DNA from: JAAOZP01 sp964616835
GTDB lineage: Archaea > Thermoproteota > EX4484-205 > JAAOZP01
Direction: 5' to 3'
NCBI GenBank assembly: GCA_964616835.1
Contig: CAZTSG010000019.1
Span: forward strand, 1-24,165
DNA length: 24,165 bases
A program made the translations under genes and the position numbers. The notes under the pieces are model-generated. The model made no database searches and was not told the origin of the DNA. It saw only the letters and a list, made by a program, of their open reading frames with translations. This document shows, in pieces, positions 13,366 to 20,669 of this stretch; positions within the stretch are counted from its first letter, which is position 1; every line of letters begins with the position of its first letter.

Positions 13366-13992
13366 CTATCCTAGTTCGAGTCTTCTAACAGCCCCGTTGG
13401 GAGAGGTTTCTTCGAACACTATTGCTTGAAAACTGTATATCTTCGTTTTTTTATCCAGCCAGCATTCCGGGGGTAATCCGGCTTTCATACAAGTGTAAGA
13501 TAGGAATGTCTTAGGCTCCCAGTTCTCTTCGACAGCGACCTGGGGTAGGAGGAGGCCCCGGTTGAAGCCTCTCTCCACTATCAGACCGTCTCTACCTATT
13601 TTAATCATGCTTGGAAGCATTCTTCTGTCTTCAACATCTATTAGCCTAGGTGGTGTGAGAACACTGACATCTATAACAATGGAGTTCAGCTCGTCTAGGG
13701 TTACTGGAGGGAAACGGGGGTCCTCGACTGCGGCGGCGATCGCTGCCTCGATGAGTGCTGAAATCAACGGTTTAACTGGCTCCGGAAACCCTATGCAGCC
13801 CCTTAAATCCCTACGCCCGTGCTCAACGCTGCCGATAATCTTGTTCAGGGTCACGAAGACTCCGCAAGGCTCGTAGAATACTTCGCTCAAATCAGCCGGG
13901 GGAGTGTCGACAACGCCTTCTTTCAAATACTTTTCAATAGCCTTCCTCGCAATTTTAACCAATAGTTCGCCTTCTTCTAACGTCAGCTCCAT
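13366..13992 (-). CDS. AMMECR1 domain protein
   Basis: About 208 residues of the AMMECR1 family, conserved from archaea to human but without a proven biochemical activity. The signature LRGCIGF lies in the first half, preceded by CGVFVTLNK and followed by AAIAAAVEDPRFPPVTLDEL, IVIDVSVLTPP and the RGLLLPQVAVE segment. The Cys in RGCIG and downstream Trp/Cys-containing region are typical. I chose ATG 13992 rather than ATG 14013: neither has a ribosome binding site, TATA-like CTTTTAACA lies about 24 nt before 13992, and family members begin just before the GE.LV..AR.AI helix. It follows the glycosyltransferase gene on the same strand. Confidence 0.88.
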   Translation of the reverse strand: MELTLEEGELLVKIARKAIEKYLKEGVVDTPPADLSEVFYEPCGVFVTLNKIIGSVEHGRRDLRGCIGFPEPVKPLISALIEAAIAAAVEDPRFPPVTLDELNSIVIDVSVLTPPRLIDVEDRRMLPSMIKIGRDGLIVERGFNRGLLLPQVAVEENWEPKTFLSYTCMKAGLPPECWLDKKTKIYSFQAIVFEETSPNGAVRRLELG

Positions 13993-14042
13993 CGAGTAAG
14001 TAGCGTGAAACATGTTAAAAGGCTTTACTAATAGAGATTGGG

Positions 14043-15158
14043 CTACGGTCTGCCTTCAATGGAATCCTTCTTGAAAACGAAGACTCTGATGAATCCAGAC
14101 AATAGTAGGGTGAACCAGAGCGGCGAGTATACGAAGTATAGGAATGCTAGGCCCCCTAGCTTAAGCCTGTACCCCATCTTCTTAGCAATCCTATAGTACA
14201 GGATTGAGAAGACGGTGAACGAGGCCAGTATTGCTATTAGAGTTTTTGTAAAAAACAAAAGTATCTTTACGAAGAGACCGTAAGATAATATTGTTGCAAA
14301 AGGTAATAGGCTGGTGAATAACGAGGATAGTGTTAAAATCCCCAGCCATATAATCCTGTCTTCTAATAGAGTGTTCATCAAGATTGTTATCATGAAGGGT
14401 GCTAGAGACGGGAGCACTATGAATAGCAAGAGGAGCATTAGGGAAGGTTTTTCAACCATTATCCTTAGCAGGGTGCGCCAATTATCCCTAACCCATACGG
14501 CTGCTCCAATACCCCATCGAACACGCTGCTTAAACCATTCTCTCCAGCTGGAGGGGGCGTAATTCACAACGTGGGGGCTCGTTATGAGGTTGAACCTGAG
14601 ACCGGCGAGGTAGCTTCTAATACCGAGGTCAAAGTCGTCTGGAATCCTATACCTGAATCCGCCAGCCCTCTCATAGGATCTCCTCCATATTGCAAATGCT
14701 GCACCGTTAATCCCCAGGCATCTTCCAACCTTCCTAGCCAGCATCAGGCTACCGTAGTTGAAAGACATGAATTCGTAGTCTACTGATTGTGCGAGCAGAC
14801 CCCTACCGCCCACTTTTTTCATTATCTCACCTATTTCAATACTCCTCATGGATTCTACAATCTTTGAGAGAAAACCTTCCCCCGCTGGGGATACGTCGTC
14901 GTCTAGGAATATCAAAAGGTCTCCTGAGGATTGCCTAAAAGCCTCCAGGAGTGCGCTGACCCTTCCAAGCCTGCCGTTTCGAAAGATTGTTTTAACCGGC
15001 TGCTTTCTAAGCTCTTCAGCAACATCCGGGAGAGGATTGTCGACGACTACAAGAACCTCCTTGCTTTCATAATCTTCTTCGACAAGCTTCTTAACAAGCT
15101 CTACCAAGCGGGGTGAGCCCCGGAAAGACGGAATTATTACCGATACGCTTACACTCAT
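14043..15158 (-). CDS. Membrane glycosyltransferase, family 2
   Basis: A 371-residue GT-A-fold glycosyltransferase. SVIIPSFRGSPRL opens the nucleotide-sugar site, IFLDDDVSP (84-92) is the metal-binding DxD, GINGAAFAIWRRS and PDDFDLGIR contain the acceptor/catalytic acidic residues, and QRVRWGIG is the QxxRW-type motif of processive or membrane GT2 enzymes. After about residue 230 come four or five TM segments (for example LMLLLLFIVLPSLAPFMI and ILASFTVFSILYY). It probably adds sugars to a lipid or polymer at the cytoplasmic membrane; the substrate is unknown. It is divergent from the 15304 operon, with an inverted repeat between. Confidence 0.88.
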   Translation of the reverse strand: MSVSVSVIIPSFRGSPRLVELVKKLVEEDYESKEVLVVVDNPLPDVAEELRKQPVKTIFRNGRLGRVSALLEAFRQSSGDLLIFLDDDVSPAGEGFLSKIVESMRSIEIGEIMKKVGGRGLLAQSVDYEFMSFNYGSLMLARKVGRCLGINGAAFAIWRRSYERAGGFRYRIPDDFDLGIRSYLAGLRFNLITSPHVVNYAPSSWREWFKQRVRWGIGAAVWVRDNWRTLLRIMVEKPSLMLLLLFIVLPSLAPFMITILMNTLLEDRIIWLGILTLSSLFTSLLPFATILSYGLFVKILLFFTKTLIAILASFTVFSILYYRIAKKMGYRLKLGGLAFLYFVYSPLWFTLLLSGFIRVFVFKKDSIEGRP

Positions 15159-15172
15159 CTTTTTACTTCTCC

Positions 15173-15186
15173 CATTTTAAAAGAAT
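15173..15186 (-). promoter_or_regulatory. TATA promoter for the glycosyltransferase
   Basis: Minus-strand ATTCTTTTAAAATG lies about 21-25 nt before ATG 15158, consistent with a leaderless transcript. Confidence 0.45.
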
Positions 15187-15214
15187 CTTATTTAAGTATT
15201 TAGTTTCTTAGACT

Positions 15215-15233
15215 GATGGAAAACTTTTCCATC
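15215..15233. repeat. Perfect 9-bp inverted repeat between divergent promoters
   Basis: GATGGAAAA, one spacer base, TTTTCCATC. The centre (15224) is about equally far from the leftward TATA box near 15180 and the rightward one near 15266, with roughly 28 bp of clear sequence on each side. That placement suggests a shared operator for the glycosyltransferase and the 15304 operon. Confidence 0.6.
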
Positions 15234-15245
15234 TGGTGGTGGAAA

Positions 15246-15259
15246 TTTGCATTTGCAAA
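15246..15259. repeat. Tandem TTTGCA with palindromic second copy
   Basis: TTTGCATTTGCAAA contains TTTGCA twice; the second copy extends to the perfect palindrome TTTGCAAA. It sits immediately upstream of the TATA box of the 15304 operon, where an activator or repressor could bind. Confidence 0.35.
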
Positions 15260-15260
15260 C

Positions 15261-15271
15261 GACATAAATCG
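15261..15271 (+). promoter_or_regulatory. TATA promoter for the 15304-18749 operon
   Basis: GACATAAATCG is centred about 38 nt before ATG 15304. The predicted short leader contains GTGAGG about six bases before the ATG. Confidence 0.45.
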
Positions 15272-15303
15272 ATGGTTTTAAGCATTATTGGGCGTGAGGA
15301 AGA

Positions 15304-16656
15304 ATGATTAAGAATGTGCTTAAGCTATTTGCATTTGCCACAGTACTATTGATGAGTATTGTTGTAAACCGTTTTATAGAATACTTGTGGCTCTTCTCTA
15401 CGGGTTTCGATTCAAACGGTCTTTCAAGCCTTTTTACATTGCTCCTAATGATATTCTCCTTCACGCTCCTACTGCCGCTTAAAAAAGAGAATAAAATCAG
15501 GATAAGCAGAGTGTTCAAGGAGGTTTTCATCTTCATGCTAATCTGGATCGGTGCATCCTTCTCCCTAGCCCTCCTACGCCAGCCTAAGCATGCCTCCGTA
15601 GGCTTGATTCCAGCAATGCTCTATGCATTGCTAAAGCTTGCAAAACCTGGCTTCAATTTAAGGATACTGCTTGAAGAATACTCTGAGGTTCCGCCTGGCA
15701 GCACTATAATAATGTGGGTCGCTCCAACACCGAGGGTCTTAATTGCTCAAGGCCTCGGCTTAAGAAGCGTCTTAAAGGTTTTAAAAGGCGAGGCGAGAGT
15801 AGTTGTCAATACTCCGGGAGAGGTTTTTTTAAAGTCTTTCAAGAACTTTAGGGTTATCGAGCTTCAGGGGAGCTTGGCTTCTTTCGTAAAAGCAGTGGCG
15901 AATAATTGGAACCGTGAGACGGCAATAGTTTGCGAAGCGAAGCTTGGGAAAGGCTTTTTCAAGATGCGGGTTAGAATAGCTTCAGACAATATTCAGGTTC
16001 TCAATAACATTGCTAGGTGTTTTTCGAGACTTGAAATAGAGGAGGACGTGAACTGGGCTTTAAAGAAATGGTTGTCGTTGAAACCATGCGTTAAGCCGAT
16101 AGTTTTTTCCGATTACAGGGTTTCACTGCCTCCGGAGATTGTTCCTGAGAAGCTGGTTGTAGTGGGGGATGCTGGGGATACTGATAGGTTTGCGTTTGAA
16201 GCATGCTTATCCCAGTTGAGAACTAATTCAAGAATCCTAATTCTCAACGGCGGAGAAGACTCCTTTTTTGAAGAAAAGGTTGGGAAAATGCTCGTAGAAA
16301 AGGGTTTCAAGCCTTACAACGGAAACCGGCCTAAGACTTTCAGGACCCGAGGAGGAATGGAAGTTGTTATACTAAAGAAAACTGATTTAAATGGAAGACT
16401 TGTTGAGAAAGTTTATTCGAAGCCTCTTGTCGCCGCGTGGTTAAAAGACTCCCCGGAGGATCCTGAGCTGGATTCGCCGCTTAAAATTTTAACATATGCC
16501 ACGCCAGAACCTAGGTCGTTTTTAGAAGTAGACGGTCTGTTGCTCCTTAATCCTAGTAGAGAGGTCTTGGACAGCTTCTTACCTACGAGGCAGGGTTTTT
16601 CGCTTCAAGGTAGGACTGTAATGGTTTCCGCAAGAGGGGTGAAAGTATTCGCATGA
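15304..16656 (+). CDS. Membrane-anchored protein of unknown function, possible degenerate HerA/VirB4-like fold
   Basis: A 450-residue protein that I cannot assign to a named family. Three clear hydrophobic segments (about 8-29, 42-59, 72-91) and a weaker one (99-113) anchor it in the membrane; the rest is probably cytoplasmic. Residues 133-245 look beta-rich. From 283, LVVVGDAGDTDRFAFEACLSQL then RILILNGGEDSFFEE has the spacing of a P-loop strand-loop-helix followed by the next strand and acidic turn of FtsK/HerA ATPases, but lacks the GK[ST]. The end (DGLLLLNPSREVLDSFLP then GRTVMVSARGVKVFA) also resembles the C-terminal part of that fold. The ATG is preceded by GTGAGG; the stop overlaps the next start by 4 nt. 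Confidence 0.7.
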   Translation: MIKNVLKLFAFATVLLMSIVVNRFIEYLWLFSTGFDSNGLSSLFTLLLMIFSFTLLLPLKKENKIRISRVFKEVFIFMLIWIGASFSLALLRQPKHASVGLIPAMLYALLKLAKPGFNLRILLEEYSEVPPGSTIIMWVAPTPRVLIAQGLGLRSVLKVLKGEARVVVNTPGEVFLKSFKNFRVIELQGSLASFVKAVANNWNRETAIVCEAKLGKGFFKMRVRIASDNIQVLNNIARCFSRLEIEEDVNWALKKWLSLKPCVKPIVFSDYRVSLPPEIVPEKLVVVGDAGDTDRFAFEACLSQLRTNSRILILNGGEDSFFEEKVGKMLVEKGFKPYNGNRPKTFRTRGGMEVVILKKTDLNGRLVEKVYSKPLVAAWLKDSPEDPELDSPLKILTYATPEPRSFLEVDGLLLLNPSREVLDSFLPTRQGFSLQGRTVMVSARGVKVFA

Positions 16657-17879
16657 CTCAGTTTCTCTCGGAGGAGTGTGAAGCTTTCGATCTGACGAAT
16701 AGGATTGGATTGGCCGGATGGAACTTTAGGAGAGCCCTCGTATCCCTGCTTTCAAGATTCTTCCAAGACTACAGGATAGTCTTGTTCGACTCAAGCGATG
16801 AATTCAGTTGTGTCGCGAGAATGAGCGGAGCAAGATATTACAATGTTGCTGAGCACAGCATTAACCCCGTTAAACCACCGTGCTGGGGAACCGTGGAGCA
16901 ATACATTGAATCCTTAGCGGAGGTGATTGATTATTGCTTTGGAGCTTTCAACATGAAGAGCATTATTACGAAGGCTTTTCTCAACAATCTTTCACCGTCT
17001 TCTGAGACCACTATACCGGAGATCGCATCCAAGCTCGATTTCGAAACTCCTGAGGGAGGGCTGTCGATCTACACTCCTCTAGAACCTTTTACTTTCGGAA
17101 CACTGAGAAGGGTTTTCGGCAGGAGGGAGGAACTGGATTTCAACGAAACGCTGGAGACAGGTATTGTCTTCGACCTTTCAGGCCTTCCAACAGCCTCCTC
17201 AAAATCATTCGCCGTCCTTACAATCCTGAATAAGTTGATGTATATGCGGCAGGAGCATCCTACGGTCATCGTGGTGACTTACCCAAGCACAATCTGGCCT
17301 AGGATCAGGCGGCGCGACAGTGCTCAGCTCTACGTTGAACAAATCCTCCTAGAGGGGTTGGAGAGAAAAGGCTTCACAATGGTTTTCGCGGAGAAAGCAT
17401 TCTCAGAACTGTCTGAGAAAATTATACATGAGCTCGACGCAATAGTTTTCTCACCTCCTTCAGAAGCACTCGACCCTTGGAATCCCTGGGGCTCATACTC
17501 CGTGTTTGAGAGGGAGATCATGGAGTATCCTGCAGTAGTTTTAAACAGGAGCGGCGAGGCTAAGCCATTTAAGATCCCTGCAAACATCGTTATGAAACCC
17601 CTGGACAGGGAGGAGCGCGAGAAGCTTAAACCACATCTCAAAGCCTTTAACGAATTAGATGAGCTTAGGGAGATTCTTGCCGAGGACTATGAGCCTGGGC
17701 TGAGAATAATAAATATGGTGAGAGAGCTCGGCGGCAAGGCTGTTTTAAACAAGCTTGTCGACGACATAAGGTCTAAAATAGGGGCTGGCGGGCTCAGGGC
17801 ACTCGCGACGTTGCTGAGGTACGGGTACTTGAAGCAGGCTCAGGAGAGGGATGAGCAGTATCTTTTTCTCTCAAGGTGA
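16653..17879 (+). CDS. Degenerate HerA/VirB4-type ATPase-like protein (Walker motifs lost)
   Basis: A 408-residue soluble protein with the layout of a HerA/VirB4/TraG ATPase but without its catalytic residues. RIGLAGWNFRRALVSLLSRF (17-36) occupies the Walker A place without a Gly-Lys-Ser/Thr. RIVLFDSSDEFSCVARMSGA then YYNVAEHSINPVKPP corresponds to the family's 'iDp.gEf...a...g......nP' segment. GIVFDLSGLPTASSKSFAVLTILNKLMY (170-197) matches the strand-helix before Walker B, and IVVTYPSTIWPRI stands where a Walker B DEAH would be. FTMVFAEKAFSELSEKIIHE (241-260) resembles the TQ.P..l sensor segment. Residues about 348-405 look like a winged helix. It starts within the preceding gene (ATGA overlap) and ends directly at the RecA-like gene. 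I infer a non-hydrolysing structural partner. Confidence 0.7.
   Translation: MTQFLSEECEAFDLTNRIGLAGWNFRRALVSLLSRFFQDYRIVLFDSSDEFSCVARMSGARYYNVAEHSINPVKPPCWGTVEQYIESLAEVIDYCFGAFNMKSIITKAFLNNLSPSSETTIPEIASKLDFETPEGGLSIYTPLEPFTFGTLRRVFGRREELDFNETLETGIVFDLSGLPTASSKSFAVLTILNKLMYMRQEHPTVIVVTYPSTIWPRIRRRDSAQLYVEQILLEGLERKGFTMVFAEKAFSELSEKIIHELDAIVFSPPSEALDPWNPWGSYSVFEREIMEYPAVVLNRSGEAKPFKIPANIVMKPLDREEREKLKPHLKAFNELDELREILAEDYEPGLRIINMVRELGGKAVLNKLVDDIRSKIGAGGLRALATLLRYGYLKQAQERDEQYLFLSR
17875..17879 (+). promoter_or_regulatory. Ribosome binding site deciding the RecA-like start
   Basis: GGTGA overlaps the stop codon of the preceding gene and lies six bases before ATG 17886. This favours ATG 17886 over the in-frame GTG at 17880. 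Confidence 0.55.
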
Positions 17880-17885
17880 GTGGGG

Positions 17886-18749
17886 ATGAGAAAAATACCT
17901 ACTGGAATAGGGTCTTTAGACGATCTTACCGGGGGATTGCCCACCGGGGTCTCCAACCTGGTTTACGGCAGTCCTGCAACCGGAAAGACTAGTCTCTCAA
18001 TGACTCTGACGGCCGAGTCTATTAGGAATGCGAGGGATAAGGATGTTGTCATAGCTGTGTTAACGGAGAACTGGGATATGGAGCGTTTGAAAACAATATG
18101 TTTTAAGAAAGGTGTTAAACAGGATGCTTTGAACAGGGTTAAGGCTTACGAGGCAAGCAGCTTCGGCGAGCAGCATAAGATCATAACGGAAGTCGTGCCC
18201 AGGGATGTTGAGAAGAACGACTGGACGCCAATCCTGATAATAGTTGATTCCCTTGTCCCACATTATCATGCTCAACTGCTTAACACTCCTCTTCAACACC
18301 TTGCTTCGAAAGCCAGGGAGCTCCAAGGCAAGATCTCCCTGGAGATCAATAGCTTGGTTAAGATGGCTACCGGCTATGAGTCACTGCTGGTAGTTACCAG
18401 CTGGCGTCGCAGCAGCGCTGGCCGAAGCTTTCAGGAGAAATGGAGGAAAGACGTTGTGGGGGGCTTGAAGGGTAGTGACATCTTAATAGACCCTGAAGCC
18501 GGCTTCGGCTCCAGGGAGTTTGACGTCATAGGTGGACAGCACCTTGTCTACATGAGTAAGACGGTCATTAGAATGGTTTCAACGAGCCTCGGGGAGAATA
18601 TTAAGGCCATTATTCTGGAGAAGGCGCTCTCAAGGCCGACGATGCTATGCTGCCTGGTGAAAATATCTGAAGCTGGTGTTGAAACGCATGAGGGTAAGCC
18701 GGCTTCAGTTGGCGAGGTAATTAGGAAAGAGATAATTATTAGGGATTAG
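17886..18749 (+). CDS. RecA-superfamily ATPase, RadA/RadB-like paralogue
   Basis: About 287 residues made of a single RecA core. IPTGIGSLDDLTGGLPTG (4-21) is the usual RadA/RadB/KaiC lead-in, YGSPATGKTS (27-36) is an intact Walker A, ILIIVDSLV (about 119-127) is Walker B, LLVVTSWRRS marks the loop after strand 4, and IGGQHLVYMSKTVIRM matches the VGG...y.......L core segment near the end. It lacks the N-terminal HhH domain of true RadA recombinase. Residues 185-215 (SAGRSFQEKWRKDVVGGLKG and following) are a longer L2-type loop than I expect for RadB. Third gene of the operon, the only one of the three with intact nucleotide-binding motifs. It may power or regulate the two upstream proteins; that is inference. 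Confidence 0.8.
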   Translation: MRKIPTGIGSLDDLTGGLPTGVSNLVYGSPATGKTSLSMTLTAESIRNARDKDVVIAVLTENWDMERLKTICFKKGVKQDALNRVKAYEASSFGEQHKIITEVVPRDVEKNDWTPILIIVDSLVPHYHAQLLNTPLQHLASKARELQGKISLEINSLVKMATGYESLLVVTSWRRSSAGRSFQEKWRKDVVGGLKGSDILIDPEAGFGSREFDVIGGQHLVYMSKTVIRMVSTSLGENIKAIILEKALSRPTMLCCLVKISEAGVETHEGKPASVGEVIRKEIIIRD

Positions 18750-18762
18750 AAGCAGGGAAAAT

Positions 18763-18773
18763 AATTATATACC
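18763..18773 (+). promoter_or_regulatory. TATA promoter for inositol-1-phosphate synthase
   Basis: AATTATATACC is centred about 26 nt before ATG 18793, the expected distance for a leaderless transcript, and marks the end of the preceding operon. Confidence 0.6.
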
Positions 18774-18792
18774 AGTAAAACAATGTCCATTC

Positions 18793-19848
18793 ATGCCGAA
18801 TAGGAAAATAAGAGTTGCCTTCATAGGAATAGGCAATAGTGCCTCCACCACCATACAGGGCCTTTTCTACTATTCTTCAGGCCGCGGGAAAAATGGCTTG
18901 TGGCATCCTGTAGTAGGGGGATACAGCGTTGAAGACATCGAGGTCGTTGCGGCAGTGGACATAGACAGTAGGAAGGTTGGCAAAGACTTGTCTGAAGCAA
19001 TATTCTCAGAGCCGAATATTGTTGAAAAACGCGTTGAAATACCTAAGACAGGGGTTGTTGTTGAGAAGGGTCTACTGGAGGACGAGCTTAACCCCTACCT
19101 CGCATCAACGGTGAAAGTCGTAAAACAGGACAAGAATGGTGTTGTTGAATACTTGAAGAAGAGCCGGGTTGACGTCGTCGTCAATACTATATCCAGCGGC
19201 CTAGACAAGTCTTCAATCGCATACGCTGAAGCCGCATGCGAAGCGGGGGCTAGTTTTGTTAACACTACTCCTACGAGTGTTGCGACAAACCCGCATATCT
19301 TAGAATTGTTCAAGAAGAGAGGGGTTGTCGTAGTCGGTGATGATCTGATGAGTCAGCTCGGGGGAACTGCGCTCCATAGGGGACTAGTATACTTTTTGAA
19401 GTCTAGAGGTATTAAGCCGGTTAGGAGCTACCAGCTTGACGTTGGCGGTGGTCTCGAGACGTTGAACACGATGTACGAAGACCTTAGGGATTTCAAGAAG
19501 CAGGTTAAGACTTCTTCCATAGCGGAGGAGATTAACGAGGGCTGGGAGGTTGTTTCCGGGACAACTGACTACGTGGATTTCTTGGGCAACAACAGGGTTA
19601 CGTACCTGCAGTTTAACGCAACGGGGTTCATGGGCAGCAGCATAGTGATAAACGTAAACCTCAGGTCTAACGACGGCATGAATGCTGGAAACATAATTCT
19701 CGACGTCGTCAGGGCTGTGGCGAGGTCTCGGGAAAACGGTTTAAGCGGGAACGTTGATGAGATATCTAACTACGGTTTCAAGAAGACCCTGCAGAGGAAG
19801 CGGATACAGGAGGCAACAATGGTCTTTGAATCGAAATATTGCAGGTAG
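18793..19848 (+). CDS. ino1: Myo-inositol-1-phosphate synthase, archaeal type
   Basis: A 351-residue NAD-dependent enzyme converting glucose 6-phosphate to inositol 1-phosphate, the precursor of archaeal inositol phospholipids and of di-myo-inositol phosphate in hyperthermophiles. IRVAFIGIGNSASTTIQGL (5-23) is the Rossmann NAD loop of the short bacterial/archaeal type, VVVNTISSGLDKSSIAYAEAACEAG and FVNTTPTSVATNP follow, and GDDLMSQLGGTALHRGL matches the active-site GDDIKSQ.GATI.HR segment; here the Lys of KSQ is replaced by Met. LDVGGGLETLNT replaces the common N.GGN.DF. segment. These changes are notable, but length and core order fit. The C-terminus (NYGFKKTLQRKRI) matches the family's Y.FK end region. 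Confidence 0.85.
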   Translation: MPNRKIRVAFIGIGNSASTTIQGLFYYSSGRGKNGLWHPVVGGYSVEDIEVVAAVDIDSRKVGKDLSEAIFSEPNIVEKRVEIPKTGVVVEKGLLEDELNPYLASTVKVVKQDKNGVVEYLKKSRVDVVVNTISSGLDKSSIAYAEAACEAGASFVNTTPTSVATNPHILELFKKRGVVVVGDDLMSQLGGTALHRGLVYFLKSRGIKPVRSYQLDVGGGLETLNTMYEDLRDFKKQVKTSSIAEEINEGWEVVSGTTDYVDFLGNNRVTYLQFNATGFMGSSIVINVNLRSNDGMNAGNIILDVVRAVARSRENGLSGNVDEISNYGFKKTLQRKRIQEATMVFESKYCR

Positions 19849-19872
19849 CATGCTGAGGGTTAGCGAGTCTAC

Positions 19873-20346
19873 GTGAGCTTTTTGAAGGGCTCCTATCTGC
19901 TTGTCTTATCGATTAAGAAGAGGGTCAGGTTGAAACCCGGCTCACTGGGTAGGGTCGAACTCCCCCCGGGCTGCTATGTTTACGTAGGGTCAGCCAAAGG
20001 GCCGGGTGGCTTTGAGAAGAGGGTTTCTAGACACTTGAGAAAGGTTAAGAAGGCCAGGTGGCACATAGACTATTTGACAAGGACTAACGGGGTCAAGGTA
20101 GAAAGCGTATTCTATACTTCTCCTGAATACGACGAGCCGATGCTGACTCGCTTCCTATCCTCACTGGGGCTCCACAAGATTGTTAAGGGCTTCGGCACCA
20201 CTGATCATCCGGACGACTTCTCGCACCTCTTGTTCTCAGAGAAGAGCGTTGGGGGAACCGTTAGGAAAATAGAGTCTGCGATGAGGAGGAGAAGAATCTC
20301 TTTCAGACTTTTCAAAAAAAGTTCTTTAAGAAGCCTCCTCCAGTAA
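19873..20346 (+). CDS. GIY-YIG-like DUF123 family protein
   Basis: A 157-residue protein of the DUF123 group, related to GIY-YIG nucleases. GSYLLVLSIKKRVRLKPGSLGRVELPPGCYVYVGSAKGPGG places YLL and YVYVGSA as the two GIY-YIG strands, RVSRHLRKVKKARWHIDYL contains the conserved Arg and the W-H-I-D-Y-L signature, and YDEPMLTRFL holds a Glu in the place of the family acidic residue. The basic tail (MRRRRISFRLFKKSS) may bind nucleic acid. Members are sometimes fused to endonuclease III, suggesting a DNA-repair role, but activity is not established. It starts with GTG 25 nt after ino1 and is followed after 6 nt by the next gene. Confidence 0.82.
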   Translation: MSFLKGSYLLVLSIKKRVRLKPGSLGRVELPPGCYVYVGSAKGPGGFEKRVSRHLRKVKKARWHIDYLTRTNGVKVESVFYTSPEYDEPMLTRFLSSLGLHKIVKGFGTTDHPDDFSHLLFSEKSVGGTVRKIESAMRRRRISFRLFKKSSLRSLLQ

Positions 20347-20352
20347 CTCCAG

Positions 20353-20631
20353 ATGTTTAAAAGGTGGGCGAAGGGAGAGTACGAGATTGAGATAACACTC
20401 CGGATTCAAGAAGTCGGGGATCGTCATTCTTTTAAAGCAGTAGAGTGGGGTAATGAATTGATCCCCTTAGAAAAATTTCTAAAAGAGGCTAGAATGGTTT
20501 CTCCCTCTAACCCTAAGAGAATGACCTTCAAGGCCAAGGGATTAAGGATGAAATTAAGAATAACCGGGATAGAGATACTGAGGCGAGGCGAAAAATCCAT
20601 TGACCTCAGGCTGATAGCTGAGAGAGAGTAA
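20353..20631 (+). CDS. Small basic protein of unknown function
   Basis: Ninety-two residues, rich in Lys, Arg and Glu, with alternating strands (YEIEITLRIQEVG, MKLRITGIEIL, IDLRLIAERE) around a helix (IPLEKFLKEARM). No TM segment, cysteine or known motif. I do not recognise a family. It begins 6 nt after the DUF123 gene on the same strand, so they are probably translated from one mRNA and may act together, for example as a nuclease and accessory protein. That link is inferred from position only. Confidence 0.6.
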   Translation: MFKRWAKGEYEIEITLRIQEVGDRHSFKAVEWGNELIPLEKFLKEARMVSPSNPKRMTFKAKGLRMKLRITGIEILRRGEKSIDLRLIAERE

Positions 20632-20669
20632 AATCCTTAAGAGAAAGGTTCTTTCTTAAAGAAGAATCG

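Noticed and set aside
15159..15303. Possible small RNA gene in the 145-base divergent intergenic region
   Set aside because: The sequence is explained by two promoters and the inverted repeats; no tRNA-like cloverleaf or guide RNA boxes were seen.
17886..18749. Possible true RadA recombinase
   Set aside because: It lacks the N-terminal HhH domain and is about 60 residues too short, so it is a paralogue.
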